From positions 697,847 to 761,846 of the forward strand of contig LSRX01000169.1 of assembly GCA_001939145.1 (NCBI GenBank): DNA of 64,000 nucleotides. Reading direction: 5' to 3'. A program made the translations under genes and the position numbers. The stretch's first letter is position 1. Each line of letters begins with the position of its first letter. Below, piece after piece: positions 1 through 12,129 of the stretch. The DNA is from Symbiodinium microadriaticum. Its lineage: Eukaryota; Sar; Dinophyceae; Suessiales; Symbiodiniaceae. Under the pieces are notes generated by a model. It was not told the origin of the DNA. It saw nothing but the letters and a program-made list of their open reading frames with translations, and did not search any database.

Positions 1-840
1 GCTTAGGCGTACATATTGCAGTATAGAGCGTATACAGTTAAAGGATGTGGGGAGTATATGAGGGTACTATGACTGATTAGTCGGACCTGTATACTACGAT
101 CTTGGTATCTTGGCTGTGAGGGACTTGCGGCTGGTTGCGTGACTGAGCTGCCCTGAACAAGACTAGCGGAGATACATAGTATCGTAGTGCGCAACAGAGA
201 AGACAGAAATGAATAATTAATGAGCATTTGACATCGGACCACCCCATACCGCATCCCTGCCTCCTTCTCGGCAGCACATGTACTTGAAGCGTCCCCACAG
301 GCCACCTGTGGAAAACCTGGAGGACAAATGGGTCGAGCCCCCCACATGTTTGAAGAGTAACTCCCCTTCCACATACTGTGGTATACTAGTGGGGACGTTT
401 CGGGGGTATTGGGGGCAGCAGGGCCTGTGTTTGTCAAAAGTGTTGTTATCAACCTGCTTTTCTTGTGAATATCATATACTGTAATGTAACAATGTACTAC
501 AACATAAATAATTACACATAAATAAATAACGAAAGTACAGTATATATACAGTTCACCACCATCTACTATGCAGCGACCCAAGGCGACCTGCCGACTCCTC
601 CCCGCGTTGTGGCAAAGGTTTGCATATCAGCGACCAAGATGGCTTTTTGAAAGTGTAGTAGCCGTTTCTCTCAGCATCTGAGGTCCAGGACTTGCATTCT
701 GCAAGCGTACACTCAGGTCAGGCTGTTCAAAAAAAGTGGTGTACAGAAAAGCCTTCCGAAAAGCAGGGCGCTGACCCCACTTAGAAGCCACGTCTGCGAC
801 TGCGCTCCCTACCTTGCTCGCGCTCACTGCCCAAGATGGG
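1..840. other. Gene-free stretch, nothing recognised
   Basis: AT-leaning start of the window. Open frames here are short and read like random protein; there is no telomere-like tract until one short run at 839-858 and no palindromic element. Confidence 0.5.
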
Positions 841-1153
841 TTTAGGGTTTAGGGTTTGTTCAGACCCACTACGCGTCGTAACGAGCGGCCACACTGCCTT
901 ACCATAAGTGCAAGATAAAGCCCAACGTCACGCTGTTGCCCTTTCAGCCAAGCGATTTCCTTAGAAAATGCTGACATCAGAAAAACCGGCGCGCCCTGAA
1001 TGGCCCTTAATCCCAAATCTAAGCTAAAGGCCCTGACTGAGGCCCAAGAGCAGCTCCCGGCCAAGTGGCTCGAAGTGGATAGATTGAAGGAGGTCGTGGC
1101 CAGGACAAACGATGTTCAGGCGGCTGAGAACCCCCCTCGATAAATCCTTGGCG

Positions 1154-1248
1154 ATCTGGGACTTTCCGAAAATTAGGGTACCTTCTTTTGGGGTCCTTAT
1201 AATTTAAGGGTACTATATTAGGGTCCCCTATTTTCGGAAACCCCCATC
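1154..1248. mobile_element. Family C palindromic MITE-like element, copy 1
   Basis: Left arm GGGACTTTCCGAAAATTAGG pairs with the right arm CCCCTATTTTCGGAAACCCC; the middle carries GGGGTCCTTATAATTTAAGG. No coding capacity. It matches the copies at 19454 and 59991. Confidence 0.75.
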
Positions 1249-1754
1249 TGGACAACTGTGGGATGCGTTACGGCACAGGTGGCGCCACCATAAAGCCCAA
1301 AAGTGCTTCAAGAGAATATGCGCAACATTGCACATGATATGGTTCACAGCAGCACATGAAGTAACTCCGCTTGGAGATCGAACGCTCGCCAGAACAGCAC
1401 CAACACAAGTGGTTGAAAAGACCCACCAAGTGCAATCTATTGTTGTACGTCGTTGCGGCTCTACAACGCCTTGCATTGATGTCTTACTGTACCAAGCTAG
1501 TATTCTCGGTGCCAAGCCGCATTCTAGTTTGCGAGCGATCATGGTGGTGTATATATAACCTTCAAGAGCAACCGGTTCATGAACCCGTAGACCTGCCTCA
1601 AAGCCCCCCTGAACCCCTTACGTACAGGCCTTAACCGTTAAAATAAGGCTTGCATGATTAAATGCGGACTATGTATCCAAACCCCTAGGCCCTAAAGCCA
1701 GCCCTAGACCCTACAATACGCACCCTTCAGTCTTCAGTCCCTCTGAGTGCTAGT

Positions 1755-2115
1755 TGAGGTCGGCATAGTTGGTGCATAATAGGTATAAACAGGTATAGTT
1801 GGTATAGCAAAGCATAGCAGCAAGGCATAGCATAGCACAGCACAGCGCACCGCATGGCACGGCACGGCATACTACCATATAGGATAAGACAAGGATTGGA
1901 TTTCATCGCATCGCATGGGATAGCGTAGTATCGTATGGTGTCGTATGGTATCGTATGTACTATCGTAGAGAGAACCGCATAGTACCGTACTCGTATAGAA
2001 CATAACATAATAGACTCTACTCTACTCTACGCTACTATATGGCCCTGCTCTACTCTACCTACCCTACCCTACCCTACCCTACCCTACTCTGCTCTGCTCT
2101 ACCCTACTCCACACG
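1755..2115. repeat. Drifting pentanucleotide repeat tract
   Basis: Five-base phase kept while the unit changes: GCATA and GCACA near 1810-1870, CGTAT and CGTAG near 1920-1990, CTCTA near 2010-2060, then perfect CTACC copies near 2060-2090 and CTGCT/CTCTA after. Non-coding. Confidence 0.75.
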
Positions 2116-2164
2116 CTACTACTCCGTCCACCGTCTTCACCCTTCAGGATCCTCAAGGAGCCTC

Positions 2165-2266
2165 TACCCATAGGCCCCCTAAGCAGCTCCTTTTTCTGGT
2201 CTCTTTTTGTTTTTAGAATCCTATAAGGTAATCCCCAAAAAGGAGCTACTTAGGAGCCTATGGGTA
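2165..2266. mobile_element. Family A palindromic MITE-like element, copy 1
   Basis: Arms TACCCATAGGCCCCCTAAGC and GGAGCCTATGGGTA are inverted copies, with AATCCTATAAGGTAATCCCC in the middle. TA lies at both ends, as in elements that duplicate a TA target. Confidence 0.8.
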
Positions 2267-2520
2267 GTAATACGATCCCTTCAAGGTTCCTTATGATGAT
2301 CATTTGCCTATGTATCTATAATACGGTAATCCCAAAACGGAACCACCCAGGGGCCTATGCAAACCTTAGACCCTAAACCCCTAAATCCTAAATGCCCCAA
2401 CAGGGTACCCTTAGTATGAAGGGGCCGCTATGCTTCACCCAGGATTCGGTATCCGAGAACTCCTTGGCATCCTTTTGGTCCGTCCAGCCAGGATAGCACT
2501 GCCCTCCGGTCAAGGGACGG

Positions 2521-2660
2521 GTTAGGGTTTAGGGTTTAGGGTTAGGGGGTTTTGGAGTTTGGGGGTTTAGGAGGTTTAGGAGGTTTAGGGTTTAGGGTGG
2601 AGTTTTGGGGTTTTGGAAACCCCAAACCCTAAACCAGAAACGGTTTAGGGCTTGCGGCTT
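2521..2660 (+). repeat. Telomere-like TTTAGGG tract, degenerate
   Basis: Heptamers and spacing variants such as GGGGGTTTAGGAGG; ends in a fold-back where TTTGGGG-type and CCCCAAA-type sequence meet near 2615-2635. Confidence 0.85.
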
Positions 2661-2734
2661 TGGTGCTTTTACGGTGTTTGGGGGGGAGCCTCGGGTCGCA
2701 GGGAATGGACACGAAGAGCTCTGCAGTGTGAGTG

Positions 2735-2990
2735 GGTTAGGGTTTAGGGTTTAGGGTTTAGGGTTTAGGGTTTAGGGTTAAAACACACGTTTGAGGCTTC
2801 AGGGCGTGGAGGGCTTTAGGGTGGAAGTTTGGGTAGTTCTCCAAAGGAGAGTCCCTTTAAAATTCCTTGTCACAAGGGTGCCATACGAGTTTTGGGACCT
2901 AAAAAGGGGAGCCTCAGTTAGAGGACTACCTTTTCTAGCTGGCAGCTCCCTAAACCCTAAACCCTAAACCCTAAACCCTAAACCCTAACC
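2735..2990. repeat. Inverted pair of telomere-like tracts
   Basis: TTTAGGG copies at 2735-2779 face CCCTAAA copies at 2949-2990 across about 170 bp of unrelated DNA. Confidence 0.85.
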
Positions 2991-3928
2991 AGCTACTCGA
3001 CCAGTGGCTTCAGCTACTCTTTGGGGCTGCGTGGGTCTGTTCTGCTTCCTCGCTTGGCAAGCCGAGACATGCCAGGAGGTGCCTGGGGAAGCCTGAAGCA
3101 AGAGAGTGGAGAGAGCAAAGTGTGCTCCAAAGCCACAACTCCAGAAAACCCAAACCCTAAACCCTAAACCCCAAACTTGCCCTAAATTGCTCTTGCTGCC
3201 CAGGACACCAAGGCCCGAGGAGGCAGCGCAAATGTACTTGACGTGAAACACACCCGAGACCTCCCGGGGCAAACCATCGGACAAGGACCCGATGGACCCT
3301 AAACGGCTTAGGGCTTAGGGTTCAAGGGTTTAGGGTTTAAGGGTTTAGGGCTTGTGGTGTCGGGTTTAAGGGTTTGGGTTTAAGGGTCGCTCCGTTTGCC
3401 GCATGGTAGTAGTGATCGTAAGAGCAGCAGTGGTGGTAGCAGTGGCAGTAGCCGGAGCAGCACTGCGGCATCTTGAAACGCAGCGTCTCCGGAGCAGTGC
3501 ACAAGAATGCTTTGTTTTGCTGGGTTTAAGGCCTGGGGTTTAGGGTAACTCTTCTATGTAAAAAATGATCCAAGTGACATTGAGAAAGTCCACTGTCTGG
3601 AGCACTCTGCCAGGAGGGCAACCCATTTCCTCAGCCGGAAAGAGCAAGAGCTGGGCGGGTTGTGAGAGCAGGTTTTAACACTCCTCTCAATGCTGTCGCC
3701 AGTCGTGCACTTACGTCAGTGAATCCGAAACCTCATTAGGGAATGCTTCCGTCCCGAGAAGGAGCGGAGGACAACGTCCCGGATACGGACGGCTATCGGG
3801 ATGGTACATCGCAGTATCTGCAGACAACCCTGATTGTCGGAACACCTAAAAATCATATACTCTCCCAAATATTCACCTCCAATTAAGATACTATCCTAAA
3901 CCCAAGTATCCAATTATCTCAGAGTCTT

Positions 3929-4222
3929 TCACAGACGAGGCACCCACTGCTCAAGGTCTTCCCACCAATTCGGCCAGCCATCTACCGAACTCGCCTGCAG
4001 GGAGACACGGGGAGTGGCCAAAAGCCCCTTCAGTCCGTGAGCATAGTCTACGTAGTACAGCAAGGTGTCTGGGATGTAAAACCCTAGTGACCCACCATTA
4101 GGGTACTTGGACCTATCAAGCTGGGACTTGCCGTTGGCGTTGGCAAGCTTGCCACAACAAGCCTCTTCGCGATGATGTGGGGTTTCGTTAGATTCAAGAT
4201 GATTCGAAGCATGGCCCTGCAA
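3929..4222 (-). CDS. Candidate exon, unidentified
   Basis: Open frame without an in-frame ATG, in a stretch free of telomere-like DNA. It reads HHREEACCGKLANANGKSQL, SKYPNGGSLGFYIPDTLLYY, VDYAHGLKGLLATPRVSLQ and SSVDGWPNWWEDLEQWVPRL before TGA. Aromatic-rich, balanced composition and normal-looking codons suggest coding. CTGCAG|GCGAGT within it could be a GC-type donor after SLQ. No family recognised. Confidence 0.22.
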   Translation of the reverse strand: MQGHASNHLESNETPHHREEACCGKLANANGKSQLDRSKYPNGGSLGFYIPDTLLYYVDYAHGLKGLLATPRVSLQASSVDGWPNWWEDLEQWVPRL

Positions 4223-4397
4223 TGCGTGTCAGGTGAAAAGTCAGCCTAAATCCAGCTCACGCACGTCGTGTGAAGCTTTCCTCGCTAATGCTACGGCAGG
4301 AGTCGGGCGTTGGTCAACCTTTTTGGCGCACGCGGCGTGGGTTGCCGCTAACATCCACTATCCCAGTCTCTGTACTCTGAAAGTTTCAACCTGAAAT

Positions 4398-4495
4398 AAT
4401 GCGGGACCTTAATAATTAGAAGGGGTATAGTATACTATAGCTCTAATTAGGAACTCCCAGAATAATGTTGGCAATTATTTAGGCCCCTAGAGTAG
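4398..4495. mobile_element. Family B palindromic MITE-like element, diverged
   Basis: Left end TAATGCGGGACCTTAATAAT, right end TTATTTAGGCCCCTA, middle GGAACTCCCAGAATAATG. Matches the family B layout with substitutions. Confidence 0.65.
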
Positions 4496-4499
4496 TTAC

Positions 4500-5600
4500 G
4501 ACACGTTTGGGGAACTATATTGTATTACAAGTTAACTTTCTTGCGGGTCTGAGTTTAGGGGCATAAGAAGTGTTCTAAACCTTCTGTAGGACCTTGAACC
4601 CCATAAGTGTGTTGACTCTGCTGTGTTGAAATAAGGCAAAAGTCAAAACACTTCTGACAAGACAAAGGTAAACTACCCCCGGGGTCTGTCTCCCAAACCT
4701 CCCAAGCTCCGGGCTTTCGCTTCAAAAGAATCTCTGGAAGGCTGTACCATCTCTCACATTCTCTCAGTTCTCCCCACTCACAAGTGTGAGACCGAATTCA
4801 AGGGCAAGTCCCCTTCGGGATTGATTGACTCGGGGATCATTTTAGGAGACTGAAACAATCGAGGAACACATGTTTTCTGCAATCCGTGAGAAAACTGCTT
4901 TCGTTTCCTTACACTCTCTCTGCTTGTTTGGCGTGAACCGTGTGTTTCTGGTTTTTGGGCTTAGATGCTATTGAATCTTGAGTCTCGCAAGTCTGAGTCT
5001 GGAGACTATGTTGTGTGTCGCACGGCTTTCCTTTGTTAGGGTGAGAGTGCAGGGGTCATACTTGTACACATGCACCATTTCCCTGTTGTTTTTGAGTGGA
5101 GGCGAGCGGTTTGCTTTGTTGACCACAACACACAAAACATTTGGAGTTTGGGACATTCGTTCGGGCCTGGCGCCGGGCCTAGGATGATAGTTGCAAGTTG
5201 CATGAACACAATTTGTTGTCACTCTTTAACTCTTGCTCTTTCTGAATTCATTCGTTCATCCGAAGACACACAATTCAAGGCCTAGCAAGCACAGCCCTGA
5301 ACTTCCCAAACTGATCAAACTTTTGCGGGATCTTGAGGAGAGGAATGTCTCCTGCAACCAGTGCCTTTTTTCTCGCCTTGTTTGGGATGAAGTGTCGTGG
5401 CACTGCCGTTTTGCCGGGCAGCTGCATTGCAAACACATATCCAAAAAGCGAAACCAGCAAACACACTTATATTTTTCGCGTGCGGAGAAAATGTGCCCCA
5501 GGCCGGGACAAGAAAGTTAAGAATTACGAACACCAAACAGACATCAAATCACAGTTTCGGATACTACAGAGCCCAACAAGCACAGCCTAAGTTATGTGTT
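4500..5600. other. Gene-poor stretch without clear repeats
   Basis: No telomere-like tract or palindromic element. Overlapping frames at 5230-5590 are open on both strands, but none shows a recognisable motif, so no gene is called. Confidence 0.4.
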
Positions 5601-8009
5601 CCTGAGGTGGTTCCTCATACTAGTCATAAGGACCACGCAGCCTCAGTAACAGATACAAAACGATCCTTTTTAGTTATTATTGTTATTGTTATTATTACCA
5701 TCATTCGTATTAGTATTCTTATAATTGTTATTACAACTATTATTACTGTTATCTTCAAGACACCGTCAAATCCAGCGCCAGCTTACAACGCGGACTTTGT
5801 CCACGGCCTTCGGCCGCCTGCAGCACCAACAGTTCTTCGTGGCACACACGGGGTGGTCGGCCGTGTTCCGGTCGTGGTTGTACCTGGTTTAGGGTTTAGG
5901 GTATTGCTTAGCGGCTTAGCAGGAAACGTTGCCTTTAATCCAAGCCCCCTCAGTATAGGCTTCTTGCGTTGAGGGGAAGGGCGGGTGCCCCCCCCCCCCC
6001 CGAAGGCGTTTCTACCTCCCGGCGTTTATGGTTAGACCGCAGGGTTTTTTGAACACCCATCTTCCACCCGCCTCTACCGGTTGAAAAAGCACATTGGGCT
6101 GGTTTTCCCCGTCCGATCGGGGCATGCAGCAGTCTTCGGATGCCGAGCTTACATCGGGACTGAATTACACAGCTGAGGCACGATGACAAGCACCACGCCG
6201 TTTGCAGTAGACAGACTAGACACATGAGGAGAAGAAGATGTCTTGTGCTCAGCTGTTGCAGGGTTTTGCCAGGGTTCGCAACTATGTTTGCAGCCTCCAC
6301 ATACCCACTGCAGTCGCGGCACTGGTATATGAATTCAGAACCTTCTTGATCATTCCCGGCTTCACACCTCGGTTGACGGCCAAAACCTCACAAGCGCCAG
6401 ACTTCCGTTTCCGCCGTGCTTCCTCCATCCGTCAACATCATCACTTCGGTAGTGTCACATTTTAACAAAGAATCCTCAGAGAGACCCCAATTTAGAGAAC
6501 CCCCGCCCCTTCCAGTCGAGATGCTTCTCTTGGTCACTGCCCTCCTTGCCCGGGTAGTCCGTACATGTCCAGGGGCTGAAGAACTGCACAGGGCGACAGC
6601 AAAGCAGTTGCGAACAGCAAGATTCCGATCGTAGGAGCGGCGATGATGCGAATCAAAGAGCCTTAACTTTTTCTTACGGTTCCCGAATATTGATACTATG
6701 GCGTCCCAAATTCAAAGCCCTTTTCTAGTTATTCAGAAGACCCCTGACTTATTCCTGCATCCAAGGCACTCCCTGAAAGGTGCGGTTGGTCTTGATCGTC
6801 ACAGGCAGATCCTCTCTTGGAGGAGCTACCCTGAAATCGCCCAGTGTCACCGACGGGGTTTAAGGTGGAGGAGTTTTAGGTTTCGAGTCCCCTAAACGCT
6901 AAGCCCCGACTCGTTAGGGTTTAGGGTTTCGCTTCGCGAACCAGAGCGCGAGCACAGCGCCCTGTAGTATTGTAGGGGCCTGAATGGTTACTTATTCCTT
7001 CGGGGTTGCTTCCTATCACTATACCATCATGTCCACCAAAGACCCTACTCCAACGATCAAGGAGTCTATGATAAACCCTCGCCATCACCCAAATTTTAAC
7101 GTCAAACATGAGTGCTTGAAGACGCATGGGTGTTAGGAAGGCGCACCAGGCTATGACTACAGTAAGCAAAACTATGAGGTACTTTCATTGGCTTTTGAGG
7201 CACCCTGTCGTTACTACTAGCATTTGCACATCAAAGTAGAGCCCATGAAATATGCGGAGTATGCGCCTGACTGAGAAGTACACACATTGAACTGGGTGCC
7301 CAACTCTGGGTCCTTGCAAGTCTCCAAAATACTGAAGTTCGAATCTGCTTCAGTCACTCTGTCCATTCTACTGGCAGCTCCCTGTTCGGGCATTCTGGTG
7401 ACCTCGCCGATTCTGAAAAGGATTCTGGTATCGAACAAGCTTCGGACGTTGCAAGGGAGACGCCTTTCACCTTTACCCTAAACCCTATGAACCCCATCAG
7501 CCCGAAACCCTTTAAACCCTAAATCCTTTAAACCCGACCCTTCTAAGCAGAGCCGAAAGGAGGCTCCCAGGAGCCCACCAAAATGCTTCTCACGGGGAGA
7601 AAAATATCGACATTTTTTCTTTGGCACAGAGCAAAAGCCAGCCCTTAAACCCCAAACCGTCCTTGGAGAGAAGTGGGATGAACCGGCAGTCCTCAGATAT
7701 CCGACCGGGTTTGGGGTTATGGTCGCCTGGGCTTATGGGGGCTTCCCGTCGCTCCTTCTTGTGGCAGGTCGCCGTTCGGTGACAAACTCTAAGAAGCTCT
7801 TTGACCAGAAAATTGCCAGACATAAACATCTACATCTCATAAACATCTAGATCTGATACTGAAAGTTCCTTAAAAAATGACTAAGATGTCTAGGCCGGGA
7901 GTCGGTCAGCCGGGTTGGGTGGGTAGCCCACGTGGGCGCGCGATCCCATGCGGAACTACTCCGATGGCCCATCGAGGAAGCACGGCAAACACAGCAGGTA
8001 TGAGAACTC

Positions 8010-8092
8010 TGGGTAGTTGTCAAGATTGGGGTTTGTTTTGGGGTCCTTCATATATAATGCGGCACCTAATGTTTCGGGTACCCCTCCCCCCA
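8010..8092. mobile_element. Family C-like element, degenerate
   Basis: Contains GTTTGTTTTGGGGTCCTTCA and TTTCGGGTACCCC in family C order; outer arms are eroded. Confidence 0.4.
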
Positions 8093-8449
8093 AACAAAGG
8101 ACCATCACTTCGACAAACCACCCTCCGTAGGTTTTAGCTGCGGCATTGGCAGCTCGTGCGTCTTAAAGTCTTGTAAACCCTGCGAAGAATGGAGAAATCC
8201 ACAAAACAGACTAAGCCTCAGCCTTGCCCAGAGGGCTTAGGTTTGGGTTAGGGTTTATAGGGTTCAGGTATTAGGGTTTAGGGCTCAGAGTTTAGGGCTG
8301 AAGATCTTGCAAACGCAAAGCCTCCATCGCACTCTTCAGGACACTCTGAAAGGGACGAGAGCATGAAAAAGAAGCATGCTTGACATGAGGACTGCCCAGA
8401 GAAGGAACCCCTTTCTGCGTTCAAACCTCCGTCAAAGGCCCTCGCACGC

Positions 8450-8606
8450 CCTAAATCCTAGACCCTAAACCCTAGACCCTAAACCCAATATCCAAAACCC
8501 TAAACCCCTAAACCCTAAAACCCCAAGCCCTATAGACCCTAAAGCCCAAAACCCCAAAACCCAAGATCCAAAACCCAAAATCCCTAAAGCCCTAAACCCC
8601 AAGCCC
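8450..8606 (-). repeat. Telomere-like CCCTAAA tract, degenerate
   Basis: Many CCCTAAA copies mixed with CCCAAAA and CCCTAGA variants. Confidence 0.85.
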
Positions 8607-8992
8607 CCTTTTCAGCTGAAGCGGCCATCTTCGTGCCTTTGGAGAGATCTTTCATGGTGAAGAGACCAGGATTCCTTTGCTGGCTCGATTTGGGGCTTTA
8701 AGTTTTTAGTTTTTTTATTGGGGGGGGGGGATGGGAGGGGTGGGGTTTTAGGGTTTAGGGCTTTAGGGTTTAGGGTTTTAGAGCTTTTGGGTTTTGGGTT
8801 TACTTTCGGTCTCTAACTCTAGGGGGCCTTTTTTGATAACGGGCTTTCCTTACAGGGCTTCTTTGCAGGACAGCATATTTGCTAACGGGTTTCCAGGGGC
8901 CTAGTTATTATGGGGTCTGAGAACGGTTGCCCAGCGTGTGGGCTGTCCAAGGGCTTCTTAGGCCTGTGCAGAGGTGTACAGCATTTAAGGTG

Positions 8993-9475
8993 ATGGGGTG
9001 TAAGTCACCATCTGTTGGCCGACAGCTGCACAAGAACTGGCTGCATACGCTCAAGGCTTCAATGGGTTTAGGCCTTGGGGTTTCATTTGTGCGGGAGGGT
9101 GTGTCGCGCGACACAGGTGCCTGGGGGCAATCTCAGTTTGAGAAGGCACTGACAGTCATTGACGATACAATCCAAGCATCAGGCCACCCATGGCAGTATT
9201 TCCGATGCAGCCTTTTGCCACCGCGGAGGTGGGCATCCACATCGTCGAGTCCTGGGAAGACCAAAGCAAAGCTTCACAATGGCAGAGGTCGTGTTCCATC
9301 CCAGGCCACGGATGCGGGAAGAAAACTGCACGTGTGCATCGCACTGCGGAATTCCAAAAACCTTCAACGACCCCGACCACCTGAACTAGCGACGATCATG
9401 TTTATGGCTACTATGAATATGACACGGTTTTCGATAATACTTTTCTTGACAACAGGTTACAATACAGTACCCTAA
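8993..9475 (+). CDS. Candidate ORF, 160 codons, unidentified
   Basis: ATG-started frame beginning MGCKSPSVGRQLHKNWLHTL and running through a non-repetitive patch between telomere-like tracts to a TAA. It contains GVSRDTGAWGQSQFEKALTV and a Ser/Arg/Lys-rich middle; the last 25 residues are hydrophobic (ATIMFMATMNMTRFSIILFL). The patch 9150-9390 is open in nearly every frame on both strands, so this frame may not be the real one. No homology recognised; a chance ORF is quite possible. Confidence 0.18.
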   Translation: MGCKSPSVGRQLHKNWLHTLKASMGLGLGVSFVREGVSRDTGAWGQSQFEKALTVIDDTIQASGHPWQYFRCSLLPPRRWASTSSSPGKTKAKLHNGRGRVPSQATDAGRKLHVCIALRNSKNLQRPRPPELATIMFMATMNMTRFSIILFLTTGYNTVP

Positions 9476-10078
9476 ACTCTAATCTCCAAGCCCACAATCC
9501 TGAACACCATGCGCTAGACCCCGCACCCTGAATCCTGGACCCTGAACCCCAAGTTCTACATATTACTACATATATTCATGCTCTTACATGCCCGAGTCGC
9601 GGCCATGTGAGCAAACGCAGACCTCAGCTTGGGTGGGGAGTGGAGCTTTGCGGCCTTCTGTGATGGCTTCTACATAATCATATGCAGATGCAAACAAACT
9701 GCCTCCAATTTTCTATACAGATGCATGAACGTGTGTGATGGTTCGATCTTTACAACCGCCGTTGTTGGAATCATGACTGGCGCTGCTACCGTAAAGTCAG
9801 GCTTCACTTTCACCGCTGTCGCTCTTACTTACACTGGGCTTCTAAACGGTGAAACCTCAACCCCAATATAGGACTATACCATACTATACTGTACTATGTA
9901 TACTATACCATACGATTCTATACTCAACCCAAAGCCTCAACCCCCGCCATGAACCCAGGCATGCTTTCAGTGCGGCACAGGAGCCCCGGGACGACCTGCC
10001 AATTCTTGACGCCGGGAGGTTTCCAATGCAGCGTCAGCTGTTCCTGAAGCTCAAGGGAGCTGCCTTTAAGGGCTCCTT

Positions 10079-10217
10079 TTAGGGTTTAGGGTTTAGGGTT
10101 TAGGATTTAGGGTTTAGGGTTTAGGGTTTGGGGTTTAGGATTTAGGGTTTAGGGTTTAGGGTTTAGGGTTTAGGGTTTAGGATTTAGGGTTTAGGGTTTA
10201 GGACTTAGGGTTTAGGC
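10079..10217 (+). repeat. Telomere-like TTTAGGG tract
   Basis: About twenty mostly perfect heptamers with occasional GATTTAG and GGTTTGG variants. Confidence 0.9.
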
Positions 10218-10789
10218 TGCGGGCTGCTATGTCGGGTTTGGTCTTCCTAAGGGCTACCGGCTACTACTCTATGCAGGGTTTTTCAGGGTTTGCAAAGCGA
10301 AGATTGGAGACTGGAGGTGGGTTCCTAATCATTGTCGCCTGAACTATTTCCTTGTGAAAGTAGCGGGAAAATGCAGGTTGGGGCGTTGGGGGTGTCGGGC
10401 TTAGGGCAGTCTACAGCCGTTCAAACTCAGCAGCAAAGTATATGGAGCAAACGCCTGGCGGCAAAGACACAAAGAGTCTGGACAAGCGTGATCTCCCTGC
10501 ATGAACAGACCCTGCGAACAAATCTCTAAAACACCTGTTGACTTGGAACTGCCTACCACCTGAGCACCTGTGCAAACGCGACAACTTCATACTTAGCACA
10601 GGGCTTGGAGGTTTTGGTGTACGAAAATTTAAGTAGAAGTAAAAGAGGAACCCTAAGCAACAGTATTATATATTGGTATTTATAAGGCCGTCAAGCCTTA
10701 AATTGTAAACATGAACCACGAAGGGCCCAGCCTGGCCACTCTTCTCGTAGAAGTAAACCTGCCAGGGCCAGGCGACCAGAGCAATAGGG

Positions 10790-11526
10790 CTTAGGGGTTT
10801 GGGTTCTTATAGGTTTAGGGTTTAGGTTTAGGGTTTAGGGTTTAGGGCTGAGGGTTTGGGTTCTTGAAGGGTTCCTTAAGGGTTTAGGGTTAACGGTTTA
10901 GGGTTTAGGGCTGAGGGTTTGGGTTCTTGAAGGGTTCCTTAAGGGTTTAGGGTTTAGGGTTAAAGGTTTAGGGCTTAGGGTTTGGGTTCTTGAAGGGTTC
11001 CTTAAGGGTTTAGGGTTTAGGGTTAAAGGTTTAGGGCTTAGGGTTTGGGTTCTTGAAGGGTTCCTTAAGGGTTTAGGGTTTAGGGTTAAAGGTTTAGGGC
11101 TTAGGGTTTGGGTTCTTGAAGGGTTCCTTAAGGGTTTAGGGTTTAGGGTTAAAGGTTTAGGGCTTAGGGTTTGGGTTCTTGAAGGGTTCCTTAAGGGTTT
11201 AGGGTTTAGGGTTAAAGGTTTAGGGCTTAGGGTTTGGGTTCTTGAAGGGTTCCTTAAGGGTTTAGGGTTTAGGGTTAAAGGTTTAGGGCTTAGGGTTTGG
11301 GTTCTTGAAGGGTTCCTTAAGGGTTTAGGGTTTAGGGTTAAAGGTTTAGGGCTTAGGGTTTGGGTTCTTGAAGGGTTCCTTAAGGGTTTAGGGTTTAGGG
11401 TTAAAGGTTTAGGGCTTAGGGTTTGGGTTCTTGAAGGGTTCCTTAAGGGTTTAGGGTTTAGGGTTAAAGGTTTAGGGTTTAGGGTTTAGGGCTTAGGGTT
11501 TGGGTTCTTGAAGGGCTTCCTTAAGG
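10790..11526 (+). repeat. 63-bp higher-order repeat made of telomere heptamers
   Basis: The marker TTCTTGAAGGGTTCCTTAAG recurs at 10861, 10924, 10987, 11050, 11113, 11176, 11239, 11302, 11365 and 11428, exactly 63 bp apart, then at 11505 after 77 bp (in slightly altered form). 63 is nine heptamers and 77 is eleven. The central copies are nearly identical, while the first ones differ slightly. Between markers the unit contains TTTAGGG, GTTAAAG and GCTTAGG heptamers. Confidence 0.95.
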
Positions 11527-12089
11527 GGTTGCTACAAGGACTACCAAACCTGCATAGTGCAGCGGAACTGATGATTAGAACAAGGTTTTTGGTGCTATGC
11601 CACAATCACTAGTGGGCGTACGGCTTGCGGGGTCTAGGTATTCCTTGTGCAGGTGCACATCTGTGTATGGACCGGTGCGAGTCTCTGTTTAGGAGCGCTC
11701 ACTTCGTTGCATGAGGATGTGATGAAGGGTTTCCAAGTTTTCTGCGGGCTTTGATGTGGCTTTACAGGAGCTTTCTAGGTTTCTTATCAGGTCTAACCAA
11801 GCCAACGTCGCCCGCGCCAAAGCGGCAAAGGAGGAATCTTCACGAGCGAAGCCAGAGACCCGAAAGGCTTTCGCACAGGCTTCAAACTTGCCTCGTCTTC
11901 GGGAGATGCTTGAAACCGAACGAACATCCTTTCCTCTTTAAGGATCCTAAACCACGGCCGATCCAAGTAGACTCAGGCTTCCTGCTAAAATTGAAGGAAA
12001 TTCCGTAGTTTGGTGAATATCGGAATCTGCAGTAAGCTGCAAGCACCAAAAACGGGTTAAAGTTATAGCATACGTATGTAGAAGGGACC

Positions 12090-12129
12090 NATATATATAT
12101 ATATTTTTTTTTACATATATATATATATA
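12090..12129. repeat. AT microsatellite with an undetermined base
   Basis: N at 12090 followed by an (AT) run, a T-run and another (AT) run. Frames crossing it are not genes. Confidence 0.8.

Noticed and set aside
6921..7169. Minus-strand frame with VKIWVMARVYHRLLDRWSRV
   Set aside because: Locally protein-like, but the frame runs into telomere-derived sequence, has no splice edges I trust and no family.
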